64,000 nt of DNA from Lysobacter sp. TY2-98 (GTDB taxonomy: Bacteria > Pseudomonadota > Gammaproteobacteria > Xanthomonadales > Xanthomonadaceae). Numbering within the stretch: the first letter of the stretch is position 1; every line of letters begins with the position of its first letter. Under the pieces are notes generated by a model. That model did not search any database and was not told where the DNA came from. It saw only the letters and a program-made list of their open reading frames with translations. Shown piece after piece: positions 54,734 to 63,388 of the stretch. Made by a program: the position numbers and the translations under genes. The stretch lies in the NCBI RefSeq assembly GCF_003367355.1, contig NZ_CP031413.1, positions 372,001 to 436,000 of the forward strand. Direction: 5' to 3'.

Positions 54734-56043
54734 GGCGCGCTCCACGCCGGGTCGGGGGACGCCGCGATGACCGCACCGCGCGCGCCGGCAGTGTCCGCCG
54801 AGCGCCACGGTGCGCCGAGCGCCTCCGCTACGTCGACCGCGCTGCGCACGCCGTCCTCGTGGAAACCCCAGCCCCAGTAGGCGCCGGCGAACCAGGTATG
54901 GCGTCGCCCCTGGATCTCGTGGCGACGGGCCTGCGCCGCGACCGCTGCAGTGGTGAACACCGGATGGCTGTACGCGACGCGCTTGAGGACGCGCCGCGGA
55001 TCGATGGCATCGTCACGGTTGAGTGTGACCACCAGCGGCGTACGCACGGGCAGACCCTGGAGCAGGTTCATGCAGTAGCTGACGGTGCAGGGCTGCGCGG
55101 GGTCGGCGTCGACATGCGCGTTCCACGCGGCCCAAGCCTTGCGACGTCGCGGCAGTAGGCGCGCGTCGGTGTGCAGCGCGACGTCGTTGTGCTGGTAGCC
55201 GATCGCCCCGAGCACGTCGCGCTCGCGCGCGTCGGCGTCGGTCAGCAGGCCGAGGGCCTGGTCGCTGTGGCAGGCGAGCACGACGCGGTCGAAACGCTCT
55301 TCCCCGGCCGCGGTGTGGACGAACACGCCGTCGTCGTCGCGACGCACCGCCCGCACGGGTGTCCGCGACCGCACCGTTGCGCGCCACGATGCCTGCATCG
55401 CCCGCACGTAGCGCGACGAGCCACCGGTGACGACGCGCCATTGCGGCCGCCCCGTCAGCTGCAGCATCTGGTGGTTGGCCATGAACTGGACGAGATGGCG
55501 CGCGGGGAAGCGCAGGACATCGCGCACCGGCGCGGACCACAGCGCCGACGCCATGGGCACCAGGTGGTCGTCGCGGAAGGCGTCGCCGTAGCCTTCGCAT
55601 TGCAGGTAGTCGCCGAGCGTGGGGCCGGCGTCGTCGCTCGCAAGGAGCGACGGCGCGCTGCGGTAGAAGCGGCGCAGGTCGGCGAGCATCCGCCAGAACC
55701 GTGCGGACACCAGGTTGCGGCGCTGGCAGAACAGCGCGTCGAGCGACGTCGCGTTGTATTCGAGCCCGGTGCGCGCGTTGTGCACCGAGAAGCTCATCGT
55801 CGTCGGTTGCGTGGCGACGCCGAGTTCGTCGAACAGTCGGGTCAGCAGCGGGTAGTGCACCGGGTTGTGGACGATGAAACCGGTGTCGACCGACAGCGTG
55901 TGCCCGTCGACGACGACCTCATGGGTATGCGTGTGTCCCCCGAGATAGTCCGCGGCCTCGAACAGCACGACCTCGTGCACGCGCGAGAGCAGCCACGCGC
56001 TGGCGAGGCCGGAGATGCCCGAACCGATGACGGCGATGCGCAT
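54730..56043 (-). CDS. FAD-dependent amine-oxidase-like oxidoreductase of the lipid operon
   Basis: 437 aa. The N-terminal dinucleotide motif [18 protein letters not shown], then [14 protein letters not shown], the substrate-domain [20 protein letters not shown], and a C-terminal FAD-closing segment [19 protein letters not shown]. This is the flavoprotein always found with DUF1365 and CFA genes in proteobacteria. Proteins of this general kind take part in making methylated, unsaturated or furan fatty acids in Rhodobacter; orthology to those enzymes cannot be decided here. Starts one base after the desaturase stop. Confidence 0.88.
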   Translation of the reverse strand: MRIAVIGSGISGLASAWLLSRVHEVVLFEAADYLGGHTHTHEVVVDGHTLSVDTGFIVHNPVHYPLLTRLFDELGVATQPTTMSFSVHNARTGLEYNATSLDALFCQRRNLVSARFWRMLADLRRFYRSAPSLLASDDAGPTLGDYLQCEGYGDAFRDDHLVPMASALWSAPVRDVLRFPARHLVQFMANHQMLQLTGRPQWRVVTGGSSRYVRAMQASWRATVRSRTPVRAVRRDDDGVFVHTAAGEERFDRVVLACHSDQALGLLTDADARERDVLGAIGYQHNDVALHTDARLLPRRRKAWAAWNAHVDADPAQPCTVSYCMNLLQGLPVRTPLVVTLNRDDAIDPRRVLKRVAYSHPVFTTAAVAAQARRHEIQGRRHTWFAGAYWGWGFHEDGVRSAVDVAEALGAPWRSADTAGARGAVIAASPDPAWSAP

Positions 56044-56044
56044 G

Positions 56045-56989
56045 TCAGGCCCGCGCCTTGGCGTGCACCCAGGCGGGCACGCGCTTGACGTCGTGCACGA
56101 GCCCGAGCGCGGCGAGCAACTCCAGGCCGTACCAGGTAAGGTCGATTTCCCACCAGTAGAAGCCCTGGCGCGCGGTGCCGGGGAAGAAGTGGTGGTTGTT
56201 GTGCCAGCCCTCGCCGAGCGTCACCAGCGCGAGCAGCGGGTTGTTGCGGCTGTCGTCGCGCGTTTCGAACCGTCGCGAGCCGAAACGGTGCGCGAGCGAG
56301 TTGATCGTCACCGTGACGTGGAACAGCGCGACCGTCGACACAAAGAAGCCCCAGACCACGAGTTGGGAGCCGCTGGTGCCCAGCCCGGGGGCGACGCGCG
56401 CGAGCAGCGCGCCGACGCCGTACAGCAGCGCCATGAGGGCGAGCGGGACGGCGACGTCGAAGCGGTCGAGCCAGCGCAGCTCGGGGAAGCGCGCCAGGTC
56501 GGGCACGCGCGCCAGGTCGGTGGCGAACGCACGCCGCGTCAGGAACCAGCCGACGTGGCTGCGCCAGAAGCCGTGCACGCGCGGCGAATGCAGGTCGCGA
56601 GGCGAGTCGGCGTTCGCGTGGTGGTGGCGGTGATGCGCGGCCCACCACAGCGGGCCGCGCTGCACGCACGACGCGCCCAGCACGGCGAACACGAACTGCA
56701 CGGCGCGTGACGTGCGGAATGTGCGATGGGAGAAGTAGCGGTGGTAGAAGCCGGTGATCGCGAACATGCGCACCAGATACAGCGCGATCGCGACCGCCAG
56801 TGCGGTCGCCGATACGCCGGTCCAGACGATGCCCACGCAACCAAGGTGGAGCGCGGCGAACGGAAGCGCACGCAGCATGTCGATCCGGTCGGCGCGCGGA
56901 TCGTCCGCGACGGGCACGCCCGCCGCACCGTCGAACCAGCGAAGGAGCGAGGCGACGGCAGCGGTGCGTGCAGTGGGAAGGGAAGTCAT
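56045..56989 (-). CDS. Membrane-bound acyl-CoA/acyl-lipid desaturase
   Basis: 314 aa from the ATG at 56989; an in-frame ATG 14 codons earlier (57031) is an alternative, and neither has a strong ribosome site. All three His boxes are present: HRYFSH (about 82), HRHHH (about 119) and HNNHH in EGWHNNHHFFPG (about 261). Four hydrophobic helices. They bind the di-iron centre that introduces a cis double bond, usually at carbon 9. First gene of the lipid operon, and would create the substrate for the two methyltransferases downstream. Divergent from the beta-barrel gene with a 220 bp shared gap. Confidence 0.9.
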   Translation of the reverse strand: MTSLPTARTAAVASLLRWFDGAAGVPVADDPRADRIDMLRALPFAALHLGCVGIVWTGVSATALAVAIALYLVRMFAITGFYHRYFSHRTFRTSRAVQFVFAVLGASCVQRGPLWWAAHHRHHHANADSPRDLHSPRVHGFWRSHVGWFLTRRAFATDLARVPDLARFPELRWLDRFDVAVPLALMALLYGVGALLARVAPGLGTSGSQLVVWGFFVSTVALFHVTVTINSLAHRFGSRRFETRDDSRNNPLLALVTLGEGWHNNHHFFPGTARQGFYWWEIDLTWYGLELLAALGLVHDVKRVPAWVHAKARA

Positions 56990-57209
56990 GGAGACGGCAC
57001 GGGCGGCGACGGCCGCTTTATGGCACGCCATCGCGTGCCGCCACATCCGTAGATTTGCGTAGGCCACGCACGCGCTTCGGAAACTACTGCGATCTCCGGC
57101 GTGGATTTGCGTACTTGTACGGAGGGCTGGCGCGCGGCGCGGCGATAACGTCCTCCGCCACGTGGCGAGGCGCACTCGCCACGCATCCCCCACAACGCAG
57201 AGGTGACGC

Positions 57210-57992
57210 ATGAAAGCGATGGTGATCGCAGCGCTCGCGCTCGTTGCCTCCCCCGCCGTTCACGCAGCGGGGCCGGAAGCGGGTCGCTGGTCGTTCACGC
57301 TGTTCGGCGGGGTCGACACCCCGGTCAGCGGCGATGTCCACACCGGGGCGACCGTGGATGTCCCCGACCTCGGGCCGCTCAATCCGGCGCTCGCCGGTGT
57401 CGCCGCACAGCTGCGCATCGGCTCGCGCAGCCATGCACGGGTCTACGACATGGCGACCGTCGGCGGGCTCAGCGTCGCGCGCGCGGTGAGCGACCGGCTC
57501 GAATGGTTCGGCGACATCCGCCAGACGCGCGCATCGCGCGGGCGCCTGCAGGTCGGCGATGCCTTCGTACCGGCACTCAATACCGCGCTGCCCGTCTACG
57601 GCGGTTTTTCGGCGTACAAGGCGACTAGCATCGAGGGCGGCGCACGCTGGTATTTCATGGAGGCCGGCGCGGCACGCCCCTACGTCGCGGCGCGGCTGGG
57701 CGCGACGCGCACCGACGACATCAAGGCCACCTTCGAAATTCCCGACGCCGGCATCACGATCCCCGATGCGCCGTTCTACTCGAGCAACTGGGCGGTGAGC
57801 GCAGGCGTCGACCTCGGCGTCAGCGTGCCGGTCTCCGCGCGTGGCAGCTTCGTCGCCGAGACGGGCATCCGCTATGTCGATTCGCTCGACGGCGACGACA
57901 GCGCGATCGGACCACTTGGGCTCGCGTCGATCAACGACACCGGGCGGCGCGTGTCCGTGCCGCTGACCGTCGCGCTGCGTTGGGACTTCTAG
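57210..57992 (+). CDS. Outer-membrane beta-barrel protein, function unknown
   Basis: 260 aa from the ATG at 57210 with GAGGTG upstream. Signal peptide VIAALALVASPAVHAAG, then alternating strands (WSFTLFGGVDTPVSGDVHTG, MATVGGLSVARAVSDRLEWF, AYKATSIEGGARWYFMEAGA, NWAVSAGVDLGVSVPVSARG) and a C-terminal strand ending in Phe (VPLTVALRWDF), the BAM recognition signature. It resembles OmpW/OmpA-like small barrels without a periplasmic domain. Divergent from the lipid operon. Its stop shares a CTAG tetramer with the convergent LuxR gene stop. Confidence 0.82.
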   Translation: MKAMVIAALALVASPAVHAAGPEAGRWSFTLFGGVDTPVSGDVHTGATVDVPDLGPLNPALAGVAAQLRIGSRSHARVYDMATVGGLSVARAVSDRLEWFGDIRQTRASRGRLQVGDAFVPALNTALPVYGGFSAYKATSIEGGARWYFMEAGAARPYVAARLGATRTDDIKATFEIPDAGITIPDAPFYSSNWAVSAGVDLGVSVPVSARGSFVAETGIRYVDSLDGDDSAIGPLGLASINDTGRRVSVPLTVALRWDF

Positions 57993-58642
57993 GCGAGCGG
58001 TCGCAGTTCGTGCGGCGCGGGCGTCAGTCCGTACTCCTCGGCCTTGCGCACCAGTTCGACGGTGCTGTGCACGTCGAGCGCCTGCATGATCGCGTAACGG
58101 TGCGACTCCACGGTGCGCACGGAAACGCCGAGTTCCGCGGCGACCTGCTTGGAGCGCAGACCCGCGCACACCAGCTGCAGCACCTGCCGCTGCTTGTCGG
58201 TGAGCACGTGCTGGCGGCCGCGGGCCGGTGCGGCGATGACGTGCGCAGCGAGCGTCGGCGTGATGTAGGTACGCCCGCTGCGCACCGCGTGGATCGCGCG
58301 CAGCAGTTCCTCGCCGGCCGAGCTCTTGAGCACGTAGGCCGACGCGCCGGCACGGAAGGCCTGCTCGGCCAGCGCGGGCTCGGCGTGCATGGTCAGGAAT
58401 ACGAAGGGGACGTCGATGCCCTGCTCACGCAGTTCACGCACCACGCTCAGGCCGTTGCGATCGGGCATGGCGAGGTCGCTGACGACGAGGTCCGGCGCGT
58501 GCTGGCGGACGGCGTCGAGCAGCGCGGTACCGCTGGCGACGCAGGCGACCAGGTCGCACTCGTCCTGCAGCAGGCGCTGCAGGCCTTCGGCGACCAGGCG
58601 GTGGTCATCGGCGAGCACAACGCGTGGGCGGTCGGACGACAT
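57989..58642 (-). CDS. NarL/FixJ-type LuxR response regulator
   Basis: 217 aa from the ATG at 58642, with AGGA eight bases upstream (58651 is an alternative). Receiver domain with D12-D13 and phospho-acceptor Asp56 (VVSDLAMPDRNGL), Thr in VFLTMHA, Lys in YVLKSSAGEE. C-terminal helix-turn-helix: TDKQRQVLQLVCAGLRSKQV and LGVSVRTVESHRYAIMQAL. It is divergent from the sensor kinase at 58741 with a 98 bp gap, so the two most likely form a two-component pair that may control neighbouring envelope or lipid genes. Confidence 0.93.
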   Translation of the reverse strand: MSSDRPRVVLADDHRLVAEGLQRLLQDECDLVACVASGTALLDAVRQHAPDLVVSDLAMPDRNGLSVVRELREQGIDVPFVFLTMHAEPALAEQAFRAGASAYVLKSSAGEELLRAIHAVRSGRTYITPTLAAHVIAAPARGRQHVLTDKQRQVLQLVCAGLRSKQVAAELGVSVRTVESHRYAIMQALDVHSTVELVRKAEEYGLTPAPHELRPLA

Positions 58643-58740
58643 CTGCGGCATCCTGTGCGCGGTCGAGTCGGGCGGCGCATCGTCGCGCCGTCGCGAGATT
58701 ACTCCACGTCCAGTGGCCATTGCCCACCCGGGGGACCGGC

Positions 58741-60363
58741 ATGAGTGCACAGGCGTCGTCGATGCGTTCGGTCGGGCTGGGCGCGCTGGTCGCGGCTTCG
58801 GTGGCCTGCTCGCAATGGGCGTCGATGCTGCTGTGGATGCCGAATCCTCGCAGCCACATGGTGTGGTTTCCGGGCGCGGTGCTGTTGAGTGCGTTGCTGC
58901 TGCAGCCGCGGCGGCGCTGGTGGATCTGCCTGCTGGCGACTGCCGTGGGCGAAGCGGCAGCGTTCGGTGCACTCGGGGTACCGCCGTTGGCGGTGATGAC
59001 GGCGATGCTGGGATCGCTGGTTGCCACGCCGCTGGTCGCCGCCGCCCTGCACGCATTGGGCCGGCGGCTGCAGTCACCCCTCGAAGACTTCCGGCTGCTC
59101 ACCGCGTTCGTGCTGACAGGCGGGCTCGCGCTGCCGATGCTGAGCGCGGCATGGATCGCCTATGCGATCCGCGGCACCGTGCTTGCGCCCTATCTGTCCG
59201 ACTGGCCGAACGTGTCGCTCGCGCAGAGTCTGGGCAACCTGATGCTGGTCCCGGCCGTGGTGTGGCTTGCGATGCAACGGCGGCAGCGGGTGCCGTTGGA
59301 GGCGAGCCGCGCGCGCCTTGCCGTCGGTGCGGCGCTGCTCGTGCTGCTGTGCCTCGCGTGGACGTCGCCACTGCCGATGGAACGCCTGCAACCGGCGCTG
59401 CTGGTCGCGCCGGTCCCATTCCTGATCTGGGCGATGGTGTGCTTCCGCTCCTTGGGCGCGTCGCTCGCGATGCTGACGGTCGGCCTGCTCGCCATGCATT
59501 TCAGCGCGGCAGGTATCGGCCCCTTCATCCGCGACGACCTGGCGACCACCACCGTTGCGGTGCAGCTTTGGACGGTGTTGCTCACGGTCGCGCTGCTCTA
59601 CATGACGGTCGTCGTCGAGCAGCACGCCACGCGCACCTACGCCCTCCAACACGCGCACGGTCGGCTGCAGGCGATGACGGTGCAGCTCATGCGCGCGCAG
59701 GAAGACGAGCGCGCGCGCATCGCCCGAGATCTGCACGACGGCATCAACCAGTCGATGGCGTCGATCGCCATCCGCCTCAGCATCGAGCGACAGAACGCGC
59801 AGGGCCCGGCGCGCGCGCTGCTCGCCGAACTGCAGGCGGCGGTGACGGAGGTGTCGGAGGACGTACGGCGCATGTCGCATGCCTTGCATCCGAGCCTGCT
59901 GCGGTACGCCGGTCTCGCGCCGGCGCTGCAGGCGCTGTGCGATGCGCAGCCGTCCACGACGCGCGTGCAGGCCCAGCTGCAGGACGTTCCGGACCTGCCG
60001 CTCGACGTCGCCACGGCGCTGTATCGCATCGCCCAGGAAGCGCTGCACAACATCGAGAAGCATGCCGGCGCGAGCGAGGTGCAGGTCGGGCTGGAGCGCG
60101 AAGGCAGGCGTGTGCGGCTGCGAATCGAGGACGACGGCATCGGTCTGCAGCAGGGAGCGGCCGCCCCGGCCCAGGGCCTCGGTCTGCTGAGCATGCGTGA
60201 ACGCACGCGTGAGATCGGTGGGGCGTTGCACATCGGCTCGCGCACCGCGGAGCGAAGCGGAGTGGTCGTTCTGGTCGAGGTCGACTGTCCGCTCACGCGC
60301 GACGACCGTGTGCCCGCATCGGGCGCGCGCGTGTACTCGTCGACGGACCGCATGGACTCCTGA
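58741..60363 (+). CDS. MASE1-like membrane sensor histidine kinase (NarL class)
   Basis: 540 aa. About eight N-terminal membrane helices (to about residue 305) form a MASE1-like integral sensor: WFPGAVLLSALLLQ, LGNLMLVPAVVWLAM, ALLVAPVPFLIWAMVCFR. Then comes a HisKA_3 domain with phospho-acceptor His332 in DERARIARDLHDGINQSMAS and an ATPase domain with AQEALHNIEKHAGASEV and DDGIGLQQGA, then GLGLLSMRER. No periplasmic sensor loop of size, so it probably senses a membrane property or hydrophobic signal. Partner of the divergent LuxR regulator. Confidence 0.9.
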   Translation: MSAQASSMRSVGLGALVAASVACSQWASMLLWMPNPRSHMVWFPGAVLLSALLLQPRRRWWICLLATAVGEAAAFGALGVPPLAVMTAMLGSLVATPLVAAALHALGRRLQSPLEDFRLLTAFVLTGGLALPMLSAAWIAYAIRGTVLAPYLSDWPNVSLAQSLGNLMLVPAVVWLAMQRRQRVPLEASRARLAVGAALLVLLCLAWTSPLPMERLQPALLVAPVPFLIWAMVCFRSLGASLAMLTVGLLAMHFSAAGIGPFIRDDLATTTVAVQLWTVLLTVALLYMTVVVEQHATRTYALQHAHGRLQAMTVQLMRAQEDERARIARDLHDGINQSMASIAIRLSIERQNAQGPARALLAELQAAVTEVSEDVRRMSHALHPSLLRYAGLAPALQALCDAQPSTTRVQAQLQDVPDLPLDVATALYRIAQEALHNIEKHAGASEVQVGLEREGRRVRLRIEDDGIGLQQGAAAPAQGLGLLSMRERTREIGGALHIGSRTAERSGVVVLVEVDCPLTRDDRVPASGARVYSSTDRMDS

Positions 60364-60398
60364 GCCGTGCTGTCCCGGGTCTACTGAAGGAGCATGTC

Positions 60399-61877
60399 AT
60401 GCGTTTCGCACCGCTTCTTGCCGCCGCAGCGCTGTTCGCCATCGCCGCAACCCCTGCGGCGCCGGCAGTGGAAACGCGCATCGAGGGCGCTGGGCTTGTG
60501 CACGATGTCGACCTACTCCAGTCGGCCTACGAGCGCCTGCATCCGGGCCTGTATCGGTCCACCACACCCGCCCGGATGGCGCGCGACTTCGACGCGCTGC
60601 GCGACGAGCTGCGCGGTGGCGCCACGCTCGCTCAGGCGTACATGGCGTTCTCGCGCCTCGCGGCGCAGGTGAAGTGCGGTCACACGTACACGAACTTCCA
60701 CAATCAGCCGGAAGCGATCCGCAGCGCGCTGTTCGAAGCCGGCCGCGGACGCGTGCCCTTCCATTTCCGCTGGGTCGACCAGCGCATGATCGTGGTACGC
60801 GCGGCCGCGTCGGCGCCTGATCTCGCGCCGGGAACCGAGGTTGTTTCGATCAACGGCGTGCCCGTTCGCGAAGTGCTGGCGGCACTACTGCCCTACACGC
60901 GGGCTGACGGCGCCAATGATGCCAAGCGCATCGCGCAGCTGCAGGTTCTCGGTGACGAGAAGTACGAGCCGTTCGATGTCTTCTTCGCGCTGGCGTTTCC
61001 TGCGCCAGGCGACATGTTCGATCTGGTCGTGCTGCGCCCTGGCGAAACGACACCCCAGCAGATGCGAGTTCCCGGCCTGGCGTGGCCGGAGCGCCTCGCG
61101 ATGCGCCCTGCAGTGCGCGAGGGCGGGGCGCCCTGGCGGCTCGACCGCACGCGATCGGGTTTCGCGGTGCTCGACATGCCGACGTGGGCGCTCTACGACA
61201 CGCCATGGGACTGGAAGGCGTTTCTGACCGACACCTTCGTCCAGCTGGAACGGGATCATGTTCCCGCGCTCGTGATCGACCTGCGCGCGAACGAGGGCGG
61301 CATGGACATTGGCGACGGGCTGCTCGCGCATCTCATCGATCGACCCGTCCAACGCCCGTTCTACCGCCAGCTCGTCCGCTACCGCAGCGTGCCTGCCGAC
61401 CTGAGGCCGCATCTGGATACCTGGGATCGCTCCTTTGATGACTGGGGTGCGGACGCGATCCCGTTCGACGTGCGCTATTACCAGCTGACCCGCTGGCATC
61501 CGGCATCGCCGGGTGAGCCCATCGCGCCCGAGGCACCGCATTACTCCGGGCGCGTCTACGTGCTGACGTCCGCAACGAACAGTTCGGCGACATTCCAGTT
61601 CGCGCAACTGCTGCACGCCAGCGGACGCGGCACCCTGGTGGGCGAACCCACCGGCGGAAACCTGCGCGGCATCAACGGAAGCGCCTTCTATTTTCTGCGC
61701 CTGCCGCACTCGGGCATCGAACTCGATCTGCCGCTCGTCGCGCAGGTTTCGGACAGTCCACAGCCGGACGGCGGCGTGGCACCGGACATCGTCGCTGTTC
61801 CCGATCGCGCGTCGATCGCGGCGGGTCGGGATGTAGCATTGGAGGCGGTGGCAAAGGACCTCGTTTCGCATCGCTGA
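60399..61877 (+). CDS. Exported S41-family (C-terminal processing) peptidase
   Basis: 492 aa from the ATG at 60399, with AAGGAG at 60387-60392. Signal peptide PLLAAAALFAIAATPAAPAV. A helical N-terminal part (LLQSAYERLHPGLYR, LAAQVKCGHTYTNF) and a PDZ-like segment (ASAPDLAPGTEVVSINGVPV) precede the S41 core with LVIDLRANEGGMD and the nucleophile region VLTSATNSSATFQFAQLLHA, then GTLVGEPTGGNLRG. The nucleophile is a Ser in NSSA; the Lys of the Ser-Lys dyad is not obvious, as in Tricorn-like relatives. Alone between the kinase and the lipid-A-type genes. Confidence 0.85.
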   Translation: MRFAPLLAAAALFAIAATPAAPAVETRIEGAGLVHDVDLLQSAYERLHPGLYRSTTPARMARDFDALRDELRGGATLAQAYMAFSRLAAQVKCGHTYTNFHNQPEAIRSALFEAGRGRVPFHFRWVDQRMIVVRAAASAPDLAPGTEVVSINGVPVREVLAALLPYTRADGANDAKRIAQLQVLGDEKYEPFDVFFALAFPAPGDMFDLVVLRPGETTPQQMRVPGLAWPERLAMRPAVREGGAPWRLDRTRSGFAVLDMPTWALYDTPWDWKAFLTDTFVQLERDHVPALVIDLRANEGGMDIGDGLLAHLIDRPVQRPFYRQLVRYRSVPADLRPHLDTWDRSFDDWGADAIPFDVRYYQLTRWHPASPGEPIAPEAPHYSGRVYVLTSATNSSATFQFAQLLHASGRGTLVGEPTGGNLRGINGSAFYFLRLPHSGIELDLPLVAQVSDSPQPDGGVAPDIVAVPDRASIAAGRDVALEAVAKDLVSHR

Positions 61878-62097
61878 GCCGCACGCCGGCATACGCGACC
61901 TCGTTGCGCGATGTCGACCCGTGTCGGCTTCGAGTCCGGGCTCTGCGTGACATCTGACGGGCCGCAGCGTGAGTTCGCACGGGAGCGCGTGCAGCCAACT
62001 CCGGCTCCATCGCGCGCGAGGCATGTTGCCTGCGCGGACCAACGCCCATGCAGTGAAACGCAGAACCCGCGCGTGACTGGGCGACGGCGTATCGCGC

Positions 62098-62838
62098 CTA
62101 GCGCCCCTGAACGCGAAGAATGCTTGTTCGCCTCTTGAGCGTGCGGAGGATCAGCCACGCAGCAAGCCCAACGAGAACTGCGATGGTCCAGATCGGCCCG
62201 ACGGAGAGGCGTCCCTGCACGGTCGACTCGGACGCCACGTCAAGCACGAACATGGCGAGCGCCACGCTGAAGACGTTGTTGTATTCGCGACGCAATACGT
62301 TGCGGATCGAGAAGGGCAGGCTTGGTTTGGACCAGTGGCGAAGGGTCGGGATAAGTGCTGGCGTCCGAGCAGCCCAGATCTCGTAAGCGCTACCGAAGCG
62401 TTCCGCGAGGAATGCTTCCTCGGCCAGCATGATCCTCTCGTGGTAGAGCCAGAACCCGAGGATGCACACCGCGGATGGCCACGGGTCGTGCAGGAACGCG
62501 ACGGTGCCGACGAAGATCAGGAAGTTACCGATGTAGAGCGGGTGCCGCACGAGCGAATACAGCCCGGTGGTATTCAGCGCCTCCGCTCGCTGTTCGCGTG
62601 CGTTGCGGCCGGAGGTGTCCTTCGGGACATGCCCCACCACCAACGCGCGCACCAGCAGCCCCAGCGCGGCGAGCAGGGCACAGCAGAACTGCCAGACGTC
62701 GTCGTCAAACTTGCTGCCGCCCAGGTAGTGGTAGTGCCCGACGCGGAGCAGCAACAGCGCCAGGGCCGCGACCGGTGGGTAGCTGCGCCACCGGAACAGC
62801 CACGCACCCTGGCGCTCCATGGCGGCACGCAACATCAT
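62098..62838 (-). CDS. Isoprenylcysteine-methyltransferase-like membrane methyltransferase
   Basis: 246 aa (start ATG 62838; a second ATG at 62835). Five to six membrane helices. The SAM-binding catalytic motif of the ICMT/PEMT fold is seen in LNTTGLYSLVRHPLYIGNFL and in FWLYHERIMLAEEAFLAERFG. Related bacterial proteins methylate phospholipids or the 1-phosphate of lipid A (LmtA of Leptospira). The next two genes upstream (lipid-A-synthase N-terminal domain and a phosphoglycerol-transferase-like gene) make an envelope-lipid substrate likely. Gaps of 79-84 nt leave co-transcription open. Confidence 0.85.
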   Translation of the reverse strand: MMLRAAMERQGAWLFRWRSYPPVAALALLLLRVGHYHYLGGSKFDDDVWQFCCALLAALGLLVRALVVGHVPKDTSGRNAREQRAEALNTTGLYSLVRHPLYIGNFLIFVGTVAFLHDPWPSAVCILGFWLYHERIMLAEEAFLAERFGSAYEIWAARTPALIPTLRHWSKPSLPFSIRNVLRREYNNVFSVALAMFVLDVASESTVQGRLSVGPIWTIAVLVGLAAWLILRTLKRRTSILRVQGR

Positions 62839-62917
62839 GAGAACGTCGGATACCGCGCTCGACGTTGGACTTTCACCTCACGCCGTGTGTTCGCCGCGCA
62901 CAGGGGCAGACCACTGC

Positions 62918-63304
62918 TCACGACGTCGCGTCTGCGGTGCCCTCGATCTGGAGGGTCGTTCGGCCGTCCCGGCTTCCTCCATCCGCCGCGTCCGTCGCGC
63001 GCTGCCGCGGTGATCGGATGTCGAGGTAGAGGCTGTAAACGGACGTCATCGCCGGGAACAGGTTCTGGAGTACGCCGACCGAATCCTGCTTGGCCGAGAG
63101 CGTGAAGTAGGCGAGCGAGAGTGCGCTGCCGGTAACGCTCATGATCCAGAAGAGCCGAGGGATGACCGGACGTCCGGCACGCCGTGACGCCAGAAGCTGT
63201 ACGGCCCAGCGCAGGCTGAACATGCCGGCGCCCAGCCAGCCGATCAGCTTCCATGGCGATGCGTGCAGTCCCGTCCATGCCAGGGCTGCAATGGGCGTGT
63301 TCAT
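62918..63304 (-). CDS. Lipid-A-disaccharide-synthase N-terminal-domain (LAB_N) membrane protein
   Basis: 128 aa from the ATG at 63304 (a GTG at 63319 is possible). Three membrane helices with LAB_N features: KLIGWLGAGMFSLRWAVQLL, ASRRAGRPVIPRLFWIMSVT, VGVLQNLFPAMTSVYSLYLD. The domain occurs at the N-terminus of some LpxB proteins and alone near lipid A modification genes; as a separate small protein it is usually near glycosyltransferases or ArnT-like enzymes and may present lipid substrates. The C-terminal 28 residues are polar and variable. Confidence 0.8.
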   Translation of the reverse strand: MNTPIAALAWTGLHASPWKLIGWLGAGMFSLRWAVQLLASRRAGRPVIPRLFWIMSVTGSALSLAYFTLSAKQDSVGVLQNLFPAMTSVYSLYLDIRSPRQRATDAADGGSRDGRTTLQIEGTADATS

Positions 63305-63388
63305 CGCATCGTGAATCACGGACGGCCTCGCGGGTGGAGTGGAGAATGACGCCGAGCGCTCGTCCCGGCGCAGGTGTTCATCGCATGG

